DNA of 26,893 bases. It comes from UBA6136 sp041158345. Its GTDB lineage: Bacteria; Pseudomonadota; Gammaproteobacteria; Methylococcales; Methylococcaceae. Under the pieces are notes generated by a model. That model saw only the letters and a list, made by a program, of their open reading frames with translations. It was not told where the DNA came from and searched no databases. The translations under genes were made by a program, and so were the position numbers. Where the stretch lies: assembly GCA_041158345.1 (NCBI GenBank), contig JBEBBO010000195.1, forward strand, positions 1 through 26,893, in the 5' to 3' direction. Of the stretch, positions 1 through 7,671 are shown piece by piece. How positions within the stretch are numbered: the first letter of the stretch is position 1; each line of letters opens with the position of its first letter.

Positions 1-189
1 GAGGCTATCCTGAGTTATGGGCTGTCCTTAGCACCCGTGAGAATCGCTCAACGGTCAGCATTTGTGCATTCGCTAACCCATGGTCAGGCGATATCCGAAT
101 ATGAGCCCTCCGGCAAAGGGAATGCCGAAGTTTCAGAATTGTTTGCTTGGGTCTCGTCCATTCTGGAGATTAAAACCCCTCAAGAGTAG
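1..189 (+). CDS. ParA-family ATPase, C-terminal end only (cut by window edge)
   Basis: Frame 1 is open from the first base to a TAG at 187-189, giving 62 residues. They resemble the C-terminus of ParA/Soj-type partition ATPases: an 'APVRIAQRSAFVHSLTHGQ' stretch, then 'EYEPSGKGNAEVSELFAWV'. In related ParA proteins the matching segment is APVRIGQR..F..AL..G....EYEP.GKA..E. The Walker A and B motifs would lie to the left, outside the window. ParA ATPases position plasmids, chromosomes or protein cargo. Orphan ParAs of this kind are common on plasmids, integrative elements and in chromosomal accessory regions. No ParB-like gene follows. The family call rests on these residues only; the cargo cannot be inferred. 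Confidence 0.7.
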   Translation, partial: EAILSYGLSLAPVRIAQRSAFVHSLTHGQAISEYEPSGKGNAEVSELFAWVSSILEIKTPQE

Positions 190-503
190 TGTGGATCAGC
201 GAGGCCTTGACCTTCCTTTTCGTTCCGTTGAGAGGATTTTTCTCAAGACGCAAGATGAAGCCCGCAGGCTGGATATACATCCATGACTTTTCGGATGGAT
301 GGGTGTGTTTTTGTTGAAATCACCCACGCCTCAGAGCGCAATTTCTGATAACTTGCCGTTTTTTTGTGGCTGGAGTTCGTTTCCTTATCTGCTTGGGTTT
401 CAGGGTCTCAACGACTGTTTGACGCACCCAGGTGGGGGCTGACTCTCTAGCGGATTTGAACGTGGCTCCAGTTGCCTAAGCAACTCCTTAATTTGGAGTC
501 ATT
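190..503. other. Gene-poor spacer after the ParA-like gene
   Basis: I find no convincing gene. A GTG-initiated frame overlaps the ParA stop region and runs about 42 codons, but it lacks a ribosome site and a recognisable product. The stretch ends at the hairpin at 504-531. Confidence 0.4.
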
Positions 504-534
504 GTTGAGGGTGCCGCAGAGCACCCTCAACTTT
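504..534 (+). terminator. Strong hairpin before the small gene at 548; possible terminator or leader structure
   Basis: GTTGAGGGTGC (504-514) and GCACCCTCAAC (521-531) form a perfect 11-bp stem with a 6-base loop, CGCAGA. Only three T residues follow (532-534), so as an intrinsic terminator it is weak. Its 3' edge lies 6 bases before the GGAG ribosome site of the next gene (538-541), so it could instead modulate translation. Confidence 0.45.
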
Positions 535-547
535 AATGGAGAAGAGT

Positions 548-799
548 GTGAGCAAAGAATTTGTTTTCAAGCTGAGTTTGCCCACGGAGTCGGTAATCGA
601 AAAAGCCAGAGCTACGGCAGCAAAAAACGGTGTCATTTTTACGGGAGACCAATACAAGGGAAATTTCTCGGGTATGGGGGTTGTGGGTGAGTATCGAGTT
701 GTCGAGACCAGTCTCAACGTGCATATCAGGAAGAAGCCGATGATTATGACTTGGGGAATGATTGAGAAGAGTCTCAATCAATTTTTTGCCTCGACCTGA
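548..799 (+). CDS. Small conserved-looking protein, possibly PHA-granule-system-like (83 aa)
   Basis: A GTG at 548 is preceded by GGAGA (538-542) at good spacing, so I prefer it to the ATG at 536, which overlaps that ribosome site. The product alternates hydrophobic and charged residues. It has a central 'GNFSGMGVVGEYRV' stretch and ends 'MIEKSLNQFF'. This layout (N-terminal helix, antiparallel strands with a G-x-F-x-G turn, C-terminal helix) recalls the short 'polyhydroxyalkanoic acid system' family found in proteobacteria. That likeness is from memory of the pattern, not a search. No signal peptide or membrane segment is visible. No PHA gene lies nearby, so the function is unassigned. A strong hairpin sits directly upstream. 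Confidence 0.6.
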   Translation: MSKEFVFKLSLPTESVIEKARATAAKNGVIFTGDQYKGNFSGMGVVGEYRVVETSLNVHIRKKPMIMTWGMIEKSLNQFFAST

Positions 800-1089
800 C
801 TAAGTAGAGCGACACCATTCTCGATTTCGCCAAGAGGCTTATCAGTAGTTGGAATTGACTCGTGGTAGAGAGATGGCGGAATGGCGTAACGCGCAGAGAG
901 GACCAGGAAGCGGAACGTCGTTGAGCCGATTTTTAAGTCCATCAACTTCAGCATGAAGCTGGAACTACTGAAGGCTTGGTCCGGGACATGATCTTAACAA
1001 TACTTCACTCGATGAGTTTCTGACTGCCACACGAATGTCATATTGCCGTGGCAATCTTGGATCCCCTTATTCTCATTAGGAGTATGGAG
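800..1089. other. Non-coding spacer, nothing recognised
   Basis: Only very short frames occur, including a 27-codon one near 873. None has family resemblance. Its content may be decayed sequence. Confidence 0.4.
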
Positions 1090-1281
1090 ATGATTGGAGG
1101 CGATGAGCTCAGCGATTTTTCCTATGACGCTGATTTTGAATATTTTGATGTAGCTCTTACAGAGGATATCGATGAAGATTTGATTGACGATGGGATGGCC
1201 TCCTACGCCGCTAACCCGGCCCTTTATGATGGATTAACGATCTTGGATGGACTTCCCATTTTAGAGTCACGCCAACGCTGA
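1090..1281 (+). CDS. Small acidic protein of unknown function (63 aa)
   Basis: ATG at 1090 follows AGGAG (1078-1082) with a 7-base spacer, which favours it over the upstream GTG at 1048 and ATG at 1084. The product is strongly acidic, with many Asp and Glu through the first half (for example 'DEDLIDDG'). It has no Cys, no signal peptide and no membrane helix. I do not recognise a family. The good ribosome site argues for a real gene; the biased composition argues for caution. It lies about 170 bases upstream of the pstB-like gene in the same direction. A shared transcript is possible but not shown. Confidence 0.45.
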   Translation: MIGGDELSDFSYDADFEYFDVALTEDIDEDLIDDGMASYAANPALYDGLTILDGLPILESRQR

Positions 1282-1341
1282 TTGATGAACAGGCTAATAC
1301 TGAAATTTCTTTGAGCAGCAGAATGCAGGCTTGAATAAAGT

Positions 1342-1364
1342 CTGTTACGTAAGAAAGCTGTCAC
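1342..1364 (+). promoter_or_regulatory. Pair of Pho-box-like half sites upstream of the pstB-like gene
   Basis: CTGTTAC (1342-1348) and CTGTCAC (1358-1364) resemble the CTGTCAT half site bound by PhoB. They start 16 bases apart, whereas consensus half sites start 11 bases apart. The match is therefore imperfect and could be chance. The position, about 90 bases before the start of the pstB-like gene, is suitable for regulation by phosphate limitation. Confidence 0.25.
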
Positions 1365-1451
1365 ATTACCTCCCTAAACTTTGTTCCATGCTGATCTGTC
1401 TGTTTCGGAATACTGACATTCCGAGGATGGGCGGTCATTAGGTAATCCCCT

Positions 1452-2327
1452 ATGGTTCAAAGCGCATTTCCCGGTCCACTGCATGAGATACCTTCCCTGG
1501 TGTTGTCCCATCGGGGGGTAAGGCATCTGCCTGAAAATGCCTATGCTGAGCCCTCTCCTGTCGCGCTTGAATCCAAGTTGGCTTGCCAAAATCTTTGTAT
1601 CTATTACGGAGATACCCAGGTCGTCTTTGATGTGGATTTAGATGTCCACAAAAATGAAGTCATGTCTTTGATTGGACCCTCTGGGTCCGGAAAGACGTCC
1701 CTTTTGCGGTGTCTGAACCGGATGAACGACCAAATCTCGACATGTCGCGTGACAGGTTCTGTCTGGTTTGAAGGCAACGATATTTACGCAGGGCGTTCAG
1801 ATGCTGTCGCCACCAGGATGGCAATTGGAATGGTGTTTCAAAAGCCGAATCCTTATCCCAGATCGATCTACGAAAACATCGCATATGGCCTTCGCATTCA
1901 TGGGCGGGCCGAGTGCGTTGCCGAAGAGCGAGTTCTGGTCGAAAAGTGTCTTCGCCAGACGGGGCTCTGGGCTGAGCTTGGACAGCGTTTGTGGGAGTCG
2001 GCTTTAGATCTCTCCATGGGACAGCAGCAAAGACTTTGTATTGCAAGGGTGCTAGCCCTCAATCCTGATGTGATTTTGATGGATGAGCCCTGCTCATCTC
2101 TGGATCCGATATCAACAGCCAGCGTCGAGAAATTGATCCGTAACTTAGGCCGTCGCATGGCTATTGTGGTTGTTACGCAATCGCTCCAGCAGGCCGCTCG
2201 AATTTCTTCGAAAACCGCTTTTCTTCATCAAGGTCGGTTGATTGAGGTAGGGCCAACGGCACGTTTATTTTCTTCTCCCCGGCACACGCTGACCGAGCGT
2301 TATTTGTCGGGCCGGCTGATCTTCTGA
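1452..2327 (+). CDS. pstB: PstB-like phosphate ABC transporter ATPase with altered signature and H-switch (291 aa)
   Basis: The body matches PstB closely: Walker A GPSGSGKTS (75-83), 'CLNRMND' after it, Q-loop in 'GMVFQKPNP' (Q130), Walker B VILMDE (207-212), 'PCSSLDPIST' D-loop, and 'QQAAR' near the end. PstB energises PstSCA-mediated phosphate import and, with PhoU, takes part in phosphate signalling. Two hallmark positions differ. The ABC signature reads LSMGQ (187-191) instead of LSGGQ. The H-switch reads 'VVTQSLQQ', Gln243 replacing the His usual in PstB. An N-terminal extension of about 40 residues precedes the domain; ATG 1452 has only a weak ribosome site and a later start is possible. 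No pstS, pstC or pstA is present. phoU follows 11 bases later. The protein may be a weak ATPase or have a regulatory role. Confidence 0.88.
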   Translation: MVQSAFPGPLHEIPSLVLSHRGVRHLPENAYAEPSPVALESKLACQNLCIYYGDTQVVFDVDLDVHKNEVMSLIGPSGSGKTSLLRCLNRMNDQISTCRVTGSVWFEGNDIYAGRSDAVATRMAIGMVFQKPNPYPRSIYENIAYGLRIHGRAECVAEERVLVEKCLRQTGLWAELGQRLWESALDLSMGQQQRLCIARVLALNPDVILMDEPCSSLDPISTASVEKLIRNLGRRMAIVVVTQSLQQAARISSKTAFLHQGRLIEVGPTARLFSSPRHTLTERYLSGRLIF

Positions 2328-2338
2328 GGACTTCAACC

Positions 2339-3034
2339 ATGAGTGATGCACTCGTCAAAGAGCACACCTTTAAACGTTACGATGGCGAACTATCCAACCT
2401 TCATCTCATGGTTACTGAGATGGGCGGGATTGTGTTTGATCAGTTGGTTGCGGCGCTTGATGCTTTTTTTCGGCAGGATGCCAGGGCCGCTCGCAAGGTC
2501 TTAGATAACGATATCCAGGTTGATCGGCTCGAGGTTGAGGGGGATGCTGAGATTATTCGGGTCATCTCCCGAAACTCACCTATGGCATCCGATCTGCGAT
2601 TGATTATCACCGTATCCAAAAGCATTAGCGATCTTGAGAAGATTGGAGATGAGGCTGTTCGAATCGCTGGAATTCTTCTGGAAATCAATGACCAAGAGCG
2701 GGGCGGCATCAGCCATGAATGGGCTCTTGAATTAAAGGATGTTGGTGAGTTGGCTTTGGCTAACCTGAAGTCGGCCCTGGAGCTTTTTGACGTTTGGAGT
2801 GAGGAGCAAGCTTTGATGGTTATTGAAGGCCATCGGCAGATGGATAGTCAGTTTCAGAGGGAGCTTCAGCGAGCAATGACTTGCATTATGGAAAACAAAA
2901 TGGATTTGGCTCTGGCGGTTTCGTTCGTACTGGTTGCCAAATCGCTTGATCGGATAACGCATCACGCCCTTAATCTTGCTGAGTATGCGCTTTTTGAGAT
3001 GAAGGGGATTGATGTTCGAGTAATTCAACCCTAA
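2339..3034 (+). CDS. phoU: PhoU phosphate-signalling protein
   Basis: The 231-residue length and the two-lobed helical pattern match PhoU. The metal-site-type segments are visible in the first lobe ('NDIQVDRLEVEGDAEI', then 'DLEKIGDEAVRIA') and in the second ('EGHRQMDSQFQREL', then 'SLDRITHHALNLAE'). PhoU is cytoplasmic and restrains the PhoR-PhoB response by contacting PstB and PhoR. GAGGA overlapping the pstB stop lies 8 bases before the ATG, and the intergenic gap is 11 bases, so the two genes are almost certainly co-transcribed. The usual PstSCA and PhoBR partners are not in the window. I see no damaged motif. Confidence 0.95.
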   Translation: MSDALVKEHTFKRYDGELSNLHLMVTEMGGIVFDQLVAALDAFFRQDARAARKVLDNDIQVDRLEVEGDAEIIRVISRNSPMASDLRLIITVSKSISDLEKIGDEAVRIAGILLEINDQERGGISHEWALELKDVGELALANLKSALELFDVWSEEQALMVIEGHRQMDSQFQRELQRAMTCIMENKMDLALAVSFVLVAKSLDRITHHALNLAEYALFEMKGIDVRVIQP

Positions 3035-3073
3035 GGGCATGCAGGCATTTAAGGCCAAACTTGGAGTCAGGGC

Positions 3074-3220
3074 ATGAAGTGCAATTGGAGTATCGGTTTT
3101 GAGTGGCTGGTGACCAGTGCAGCGGTTGTGGGTGTGATCGTTCTTCTGGTCGCCGGGGAGCCGGAGGAAACAGCTGATGCGGTCCATGCAGGAGCGCAAG
3201 CGGCTCCCAGCAGCCGGTAG
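3074..3220 (+). CDS. Small single-pass membrane protein in the pstB-phoU operon (48 aa)
   Basis: ATG at 3074 has GGAG (3063-3066) 7 bases upstream, and the frame closes with TAG at 3218-3220. Residues about 11-28 form one hydrophobic helix ('WLVTSAAVVGVIVLLVAG'), followed by an acidic then Ala/Gln-rich tail ('EPEETADAVHAGAQAAP'). It starts 39 bases after phoU and is followed by the terminator at 3309-3337, so it reads as the third gene of the operon. I know no family for it. By position it could be a membrane partner of the PhoU/PstB pair, but that is only inference. A short helix plus low-complexity tail can arise by chance, so I keep moderate confidence. Confidence 0.55.
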   Translation: MKCNWSIGFEWLVTSAAVVGVIVLLVAGEPEETADAVHAGAQAAPSSR

Positions 3221-3308
3221 GGGTGCTTTAATCAAGTTGTAACAATTGCTTTTTAAAATTGATCTTGGGTCTCCCAGAGTCCATTCAATTGGTATTACTG
3301 GAAATCAT

Positions 3309-3337
3309 CCCGCTTCCTTTGGGAGCGGGTTTTTTTT
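3309..3337 (+). terminator. Rho-independent terminator of the pstB-phoU transcript
   Basis: CCCGCTTCC (3309-3317) pairs with GGGAGCGGG (3321-3329), nine pairs with one T-G wobble, around a TTT loop. Eight T residues follow (3330-3337). Confidence 0.9.
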
Positions 3338-3591
3338 AAAGTGGGATTGACCTTCGCAGGACAATGGTAAGGGATTGAAAACGCTGGCGGATCTGGCGTC
3401 TTTGCTGCTTCACCAGCCGTTATGATGTCGCCTCAGTGCTCCCGTTGGCCGGGCAAATCAAAACGAGACTTTCCGTCTTTGTCGTGACCTACCTCTGGTG
3501 CATTGCAATATTTTCAAGGGTGCGGGGTTCGAAGGAAGTCCCATCATTGGAGCGCGTCCCTCTTTCCTGCGCCCGTCTCTCTCGGTGCATC
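3338..3591. other. Spacer with no recognised gene
   Basis: With the terminator and the end of the small gene this makes a stretch of about 370 bases (3221-3591). The plus-strand frame open at 3436-3669 overlaps the minus-strand gene at 3592-3888 and has no family features. I see nothing else. Confidence 0.4.
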
Positions 3592-3888
3592 CTACCCTCC
3601 TTTTTTAGCCTCTTTATTTGGGTAACGCCGATCAAGGTCGCACGCAAACCTAGAGATCATTTTCATTGAATTCGAGAAGGCTTTGGGGAAACGTTTCCGG
3701 ACGGGACGTGAAATTCTATCTCCAAGATCGGGCCAGAGAATCATGATTCCCCCAATCCAGAATGGGGGAATGCCTGGAATGCCAAGCTCGCTTAAAAGCC
3801 CTGAAATCAAAAGAATCCAACCCACATCCCTAGGTAGATGAGCGAGTTCTTCGGGGGTTGCAATGTTCGATGGATTGTTCTTCTTCAT
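3592..3888 (-). CDS. Small inner-membrane protein (98 aa)
   Basis: A short cytoplasmic-looking start ('MKKNNPSNIATPEELAHLP') is followed by two closely spaced hydrophobic stretches, about residues 22-35 and 40-54. The second contains a Gly/Pro-rich 'GIPGIPPFWIGGIMILWP'. The tail is basic. The Gly-Pro hairpin between membrane segments resembles small transmembrane proteins often annotated 'PGPGW', but the exact motif is absent. It is transcribed against its neighbours. The ATG at 3888 is the natural start. Function unknown; the composition and start make a real gene likely. Confidence 0.6.
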   Translation of the reverse strand: MKKNNPSNIATPEELAHLPRDVGWILLISGLLSELGIPGIPPFWIGGIMILWPDLGDRISRPVRKRFPKAFSNSMKMISRFACDLDRRYPNKEAKKGG

Positions 3889-4027
3889 AAATTTTGGCGC
3901 AATGCATCGCTGGTGACTGGGTGTCAGAATAGGGCCAAAATATGACTGGCCGGTGAATGAGGTGAGTCCATGATAAAGCCGCCAAGCCTAATGAGGCTGT
4001 CTACCCTAGTTAAATTTTGGACTACTT

Positions 4028-4249
4028 ATGACACGTAACCAGACAAGATTTTGGATCAGACTCTGCCTTTGTGCTCCCATGGCTGTGCTCTTTGTCGCTT
4101 GTACGCCCTTCAATCAGGGTATTGATCAGGATTTGAGCAACCAATCCATGGTTTGCAAGGACGGCATTAAATATCTGCCTTTTACCAACGCCAGAGATCA
4201 GGCTTACACCACGGAGGGTCGCCCTGAGACCTGCCCGCGGGATCTTTGA
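4028..4249 (+). CDS. Small lipoprotein (73 aa)
   Basis: The N-terminus has basic residues, a hydrophobic core and a lipobox-like 'VLFVAC' ending at Cys25, so signal peptidase II processing is expected. The mature part is about 49 residues with two more Cys, including 'MVCKDGIKYLPF' and a terminal 'PETCPRDL'; these could form one disulfide. No enzyme motif is visible. It is 132 bases upstream of the PlcP-like gene in the same direction. It could be an envelope accessory of that operon, but nothing in the sequence proves it. Confidence 0.65.
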   Translation: MTRNQTRFWIRLCLCAPMAVLFVACTPFNQGIDQDLSNQSMVCKDGIKYLPFTNARDQAYTTEGRPETCPRDL

Positions 4250-4381
4250 GTGCCAAAGGCGCTTATTCTTCGCTCAATCTTAATCTTGGTGTAACAATCG
4301 TTTTGTTGAATTGTCATCTCCGAGGCACTGATTTGGTGACCTTGATGATTACCCTGGCTGCAAAGTCACGACGGATTCAGC

Positions 4382-5137
4382 ATGACGGTCAATCGTTACA
4401 AGTCCATTTTTATTTCCGACCTCCACATTGGTTCTACGCAATGTCAGGCCGATGTGTTGCTAGATTTTCTGAAATACAACGAGAGTGATGTTCTCTACCT
4501 GGTGGGGGACATCATCGACTTTTGGGCTCTTTCCAAGAGGGTCTATTGGCCTCAGGATCACAACACCATTATTCAGAAGATCCTAAGAAAGGCGCGACAT
4601 GACACAAAGGTGATCTATGTTCCCGGAAATCACGATGAAAATGTTCGGGACTATGACGATCACGTGTTTGGCGATATCGAGGTTCGTAATTCCATTATCC
4701 ATGAGACGGCCGATGGGAAGCGCTACCTTGTGGTCCATGGGGATGAGTACGACACCATCGCTAAGTATCATCAGTGGATTGCAAAGCTCGGGAGCAAAGG
4801 CTATGACTTTCTCCTTGAGGCCAATCGAGCTCTAAGGGCGATTCGCCGATTTTTGGGGATTCAGTCTCATTTTTCATTGGCCGCGTTCGTCAAGTTCAAG
4901 GTCAAGAATGCCGTCCAGTTCATCTCGGATTACGAGCAGAGCATCGTCAACACCCTTCATGACGAAGGCCTTGACGGGGTTATCTGTGGGCACATCCATC
5001 ATGCCGAAATCAAGAAAATGGGCGCATTTACCTACATTAATACGGGTGACTTCGTTGAAAGTTGCACTGCCATTGTTGAGCATGAAAGTGGCGATCTTGA
5101 ATTGATTCATTGGCGTCCTTCGTATCTCGCGCGTTAA
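4382..5137 (+). CDS. plcP: PlcP/LpxH2-like calcineurin-type phosphoesterase, likely phospholipase C
   Basis: All metal-binding motifs of the family are present: SDLHIGS (D13, H15), GDIIDFW (D43), GNHDE (N83, H84, D85), VHGDEYD (H119) and CGHIHHAE (H204, H206), with 'NTGDFVESC' near the end. Usual annotation is UDP-2,3-diacylglucosamine diphosphatase (LpxH2). However, the pattern 'WPQDHN..IQK.LRKAR', 'VKNAVQFI' and 'YINTGDFVESCTAIVEH' is also that of PlcP, the phosphate-starvation phospholipase C of Sinorhizobium and marine bacteria, which converts phospholipids to diacylglycerol. The glycolipid synthase two genes downstream and the nearby pstB-phoU favour PlcP. It is 251 residues and complete. 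The start ATG 4382 fits the first motif at residue 12. The LpxH2 reading remains possible. Confidence 0.82.
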   Translation: MTVNRYKSIFISDLHIGSTQCQADVLLDFLKYNESDVLYLVGDIIDFWALSKRVYWPQDHNTIIQKILRKARHDTKVIYVPGNHDENVRDYDDHVFGDIEVRNSIIHETADGKRYLVVHGDEYDTIAKYHQWIAKLGSKGYDFLLEANRALRAIRRFLGIQSHFSLAAFVKFKVKNAVQFISDYEQSIVNTLHDEGLDGVICGHIHHAEIKKMGAFTYINTGDFVESCTAIVEHESGDLELIHWRPSYLAR

Positions 5138-5163
5138 TCCGAAATTGTCCGGAGGACAAAGCG

Positions 5164-6390
5164 ATGGATCGTGGTTTTTTGACGATTCTGGCGGCTCAGT
5201 TTTTTTCTTCCCTTGGCGATAATGCCCTGCTTTTTGCGGCGATTGCTTTACTGAGATCCATGCAGGCGCCGGAATGGCAGGTGCCTGTCCTGCAACAGTT
5301 CTTTGTCTTTGCATTCATTATGCTGGCGCCCTTTGTCGGCGCATTTTCAGATGCATTACCCAAGGGACGCGTGATGTTCATTAGCAACGCCACTAAAACC
5401 TTGGGGTGTTTTGCGATGGTAATTGGTGTGCATCCTCTGATTGCGTATGGTCTGGTAGGAATCGGTGCGTCTATTTACTCGCCAGCAAAATACGGCATTC
5501 TCACCGAGTATCTTCCTGCCCATCGATTGGTCTGGGCCAATGGCTGGATGGAGGGGTTGACGGTTTTGGCCGTCATCATTGGTGCCATCATCGGTGGTTT
5601 TCTGGTTGGGAATCATTTAGACCTTTCGGTCCTCTTGGACCCCCAATTGCTGGATCTACTCGGAGCAGACGCGCAGCCTAAATTTGCGATTCTGGCAGTG
5701 CTCGTTCTCTATCTGGTTGCGGCAATCTGGAATATCTATATTCCTCATCTTCCCGTAGAGCATCAGCTGGAAAGCAAAAACCCCATTGGCATTGTTAAGG
5801 AGTTTTGGCGTTGTTTTGTCAGGCTCTGGAAGGATCCTCTGGGGCAAGTCTCCCTGGCGGTCACCTCTCTTTTCTGGGGCGCGGGAACAACGCTAAGGTT
5901 CATCATTCTTGCCTGGGCGGCGTCAGCGCTCGGGATGGACATGGAACAAGGGACTCATCTCACGGCCTTGGTGGCCGTAGGGCTTGCCATTGGCTCTGTT
6001 GCAGCAGCGAAACTCATCCCTCTGGAGCATTCGGTTCGGGTACTTCCTTTAGGGATTCTGATGGGGATTTCAGTGCTCATCATGACGCTGGTGAGTTCCC
6101 TATGGGCTGCCGTACTGATGCTGATTTTGATTGGATCTCTGGCTGGTAGCTTTGTCATTCCGATGAATGCCTTGCTTCAGCATCGGGGACACCTTCTGAT
6201 GGGGTCTGGACATTCAATTGCCGTTCAGAACCTGAACGAAAATCTATCTATCTTGCTGATGCTTGCAGGCTATTCGGCGATGATCAAGGCCGATTTTTCA
6301 ATCAATACGATCATTATCGTTTTTGGAATCTTCATAGCAGCCGTCATGGGGATTCTCAATAGGGTGCATGGTCACGATCAAGATGATTGA
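5164..6390 (+). CDS. lplT: LplT-like major-facilitator lysophospholipid transporter (408 aa)
   Basis: This is a polytopic membrane protein with about 12 hydrophobic helices. Family features include 'AAQFFSSLGDNALLFAAIALL' at the start, 'SNATKTLGCFAMVIG' and 'GASIYSPAKYGILTEYLP', which are typical of LplT. LplT flips lysophospholipids across the inner membrane to be re-acylated, usually with the Aas acyltransferase, which is absent here. The start at ATG 5164 has GGAGGA 7 bases upstream; a TTG at 5110 would overlap the previous gene. It lies 26 bases after the PlcP-like gene and 24 before the glycosyltransferase. In this setting it may handle lysolipids or other diacyl lipids released by turnover; its true cargo is unknown. 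Confidence 0.85.
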   Translation: MDRGFLTILAAQFFSSLGDNALLFAAIALLRSMQAPEWQVPVLQQFFVFAFIMLAPFVGAFSDALPKGRVMFISNATKTLGCFAMVIGVHPLIAYGLVGIGASIYSPAKYGILTEYLPAHRLVWANGWMEGLTVLAVIIGAIIGGFLVGNHLDLSVLLDPQLLDLLGADAQPKFAILAVLVLYLVAAIWNIYIPHLPVEHQLESKNPIGIVKEFWRCFVRLWKDPLGQVSLAVTSLFWGAGTTLRFIILAWAASALGMDMEQGTHLTALVAVGLAIGSVAAAKLIPLEHSVRVLPLGILMGISVLIMTLVSSLWAAVLMLILIGSLAGSFVIPMNALLQHRGHLLMGSGHSIAVQNLNENLSILLMLAGYSAMIKADFSINTIIIVFGIFIAAVMGILNRVHGHDQDD

Positions 6391-6414
6391 TCGGCGACAG
6401 ACTTGAAGATCCAG

Positions 6415-7671
6415 ATGAATCCGACTCGCCGCAACGATCATTTCCAGCGTCAGGCTGCAATGAAAAGTGGTGCTTTCCCTCTGTCGATGGAGGATGGCCG
6501 TCGCGTTCTCATCATGTCGACCTCAGCGGGAGCAGGGCACGTCAAAGCCGCTGCTGCACTTGAGAAAAGCTTTGCTTTGGATGCGAGGGTAGAGGAGGTC
6601 ATCAATAATGATGCGCTTCGCTATACCAACCGCATTTTTCGTGACTTCTACTCCAAGCTATACGGCTCTTTGGTGAAGTCAGCGCCCAATTTTCTGGGGT
6701 GGTGGTACAAGACAAGCGATGAACCTTGGCGCACGGATGCGATGAGGCACATGATCGACCGCTTGAATACGCGTCCTTTGGTGAAATTTATCAGGGATTT
6801 TGATCCGCACATTACCGTTTGCACGCATTTCATGCCGGCGGGCATCATTTCACATTTGATTGCGACAGAGCAGATTCAGGCCCAACTCTCGATTGTCGTG
6901 ACGGATTTTGATTTTCATGCAATGTGGTTATCCCGAGTCTTTCATCGGTATTTCGTCGCGATTGATGAAACCAAGGCGCATTTGGAAATGTTGGGTATCC
7001 CTAATGAACGCGTCACCGTATCGGGTATTCCGATTGATGCGGCTTTCAGCTATCCCCTCGATCGAGATGATGCCTGCCGAAAATTTGAGCTGAATCCGGA
7101 ACGTCCAATTTTACTGTTGTCGGCAGGTGCTGCCGGCACAGAATTAACTGAGTTCATGGTTGAGCGTCTTCTCGATTTGCCTTCAGGAGTACAGACCATT
7201 GTGGTCTGTGGTCGCAATGAGATTCTTCGGGAGAGAATCAACAGTCTCAAGCAACGAACGTCTGCGACACTTAGAGTTCTAGGGTATACCGATGACATGC
7301 CGACGCTGATGCGCGTTGCGGACCTGTTTATTGGAAAGCCTGGGGGAATGACTTCTGCGGAAGCCATCGCTTCTGGTCTTCCGATGTGCATTGTGAATCC
7401 CATTCCCGGGCAGGAAGAGCGAAATAGTGATCATCTCCTGGAGCAAGGCATTGCAATCAAGTGTAATGAGTTGGCCACTTTGGCCTTCAAGGTGGACCGC
7501 CTTTTGGACGATCCTCTCCGTTTAGCCAGAATGCGGGCAAGTGCGCTTCGTTTTGCAAAGCCTGATGCTGCACAAACCGTTGTCTCTACCCTGTTGACTG
7601 ACAATCTGACGACACTCTCGATCACGCCGGATCAGAGATTGTCTATGGCAACCAAGCGAATGAATTCATGA
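6415..7671 (+). CDS. MGDG-synthase-type (GT28) diacylglycerol glycosyltransferase
   Basis: The N-terminal half fits the MGDG-synthase domain: 'STSAGAGHVKAA' (about 36-47), 'FYSKLYGSLVKSAPNFLGWWY', 'DPHITVCTHFMPAG' and 'VVTDFDFHAMW'. The C-terminal half has the GT28 donor-binding region 'GKPGGMTSAEAIASGLP' (about 308-324) and 'NPIPGQEERNSDHL'. Such enzymes transfer galactose or glucose from a UDP-sugar to diacylglycerol at the membrane. The sugar cannot be told from the sequence. ATG 6415 is preferred to TTG 6403; ATG 6460 is also possible because the conserved region starts later. It sits in an operon behind the PlcP-like gene, which would supply its acceptor. Complete, about 418 residues, no missing motif seen. 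Confidence 0.88.
   Translation: MNPTRRNDHFQRQAAMKSGAFPLSMEDGRRVLIMSTSAGAGHVKAAAALEKSFALDARVEEVINNDALRYTNRIFRDFYSKLYGSLVKSAPNFLGWWYKTSDEPWRTDAMRHMIDRLNTRPLVKFIRDFDPHITVCTHFMPAGIISHLIATEQIQAQLSIVVTDFDFHAMWLSRVFHRYFVAIDETKAHLEMLGIPNERVTVSGIPIDAAFSYPLDRDDACRKFELNPERPILLLSAGAAGTELTEFMVERLLDLPSGVQTIVVCGRNEILRERINSLKQRTSATLRVLGYTDDMPTLMRVADLFIGKPGGMTSAEAIASGLPMCIVNPIPGQEERNSDHLLEQGIAIKCNELATLAFKVDRLLDDPLRLARMRASALRFAKPDAAQTVVSTLLTDNLTTLSITPDQRLSMATKRMNS

Noticed and set aside
873..956. 27-codon frame with an AGAGAG upstream
   Set aside because: Too short, no lipobox, helix or family likeness.
3436..3669. Plus-strand frame of 77 codons after the terminator
   Set aside because: No ribosome site or family features, and its end overlaps the more credible minus-strand membrane gene.
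4246..4488. Frame of 80 codons overlapping the start of the PlcP-like gene
   Set aside because: It overlaps a well-supported gene and has no coding signature.
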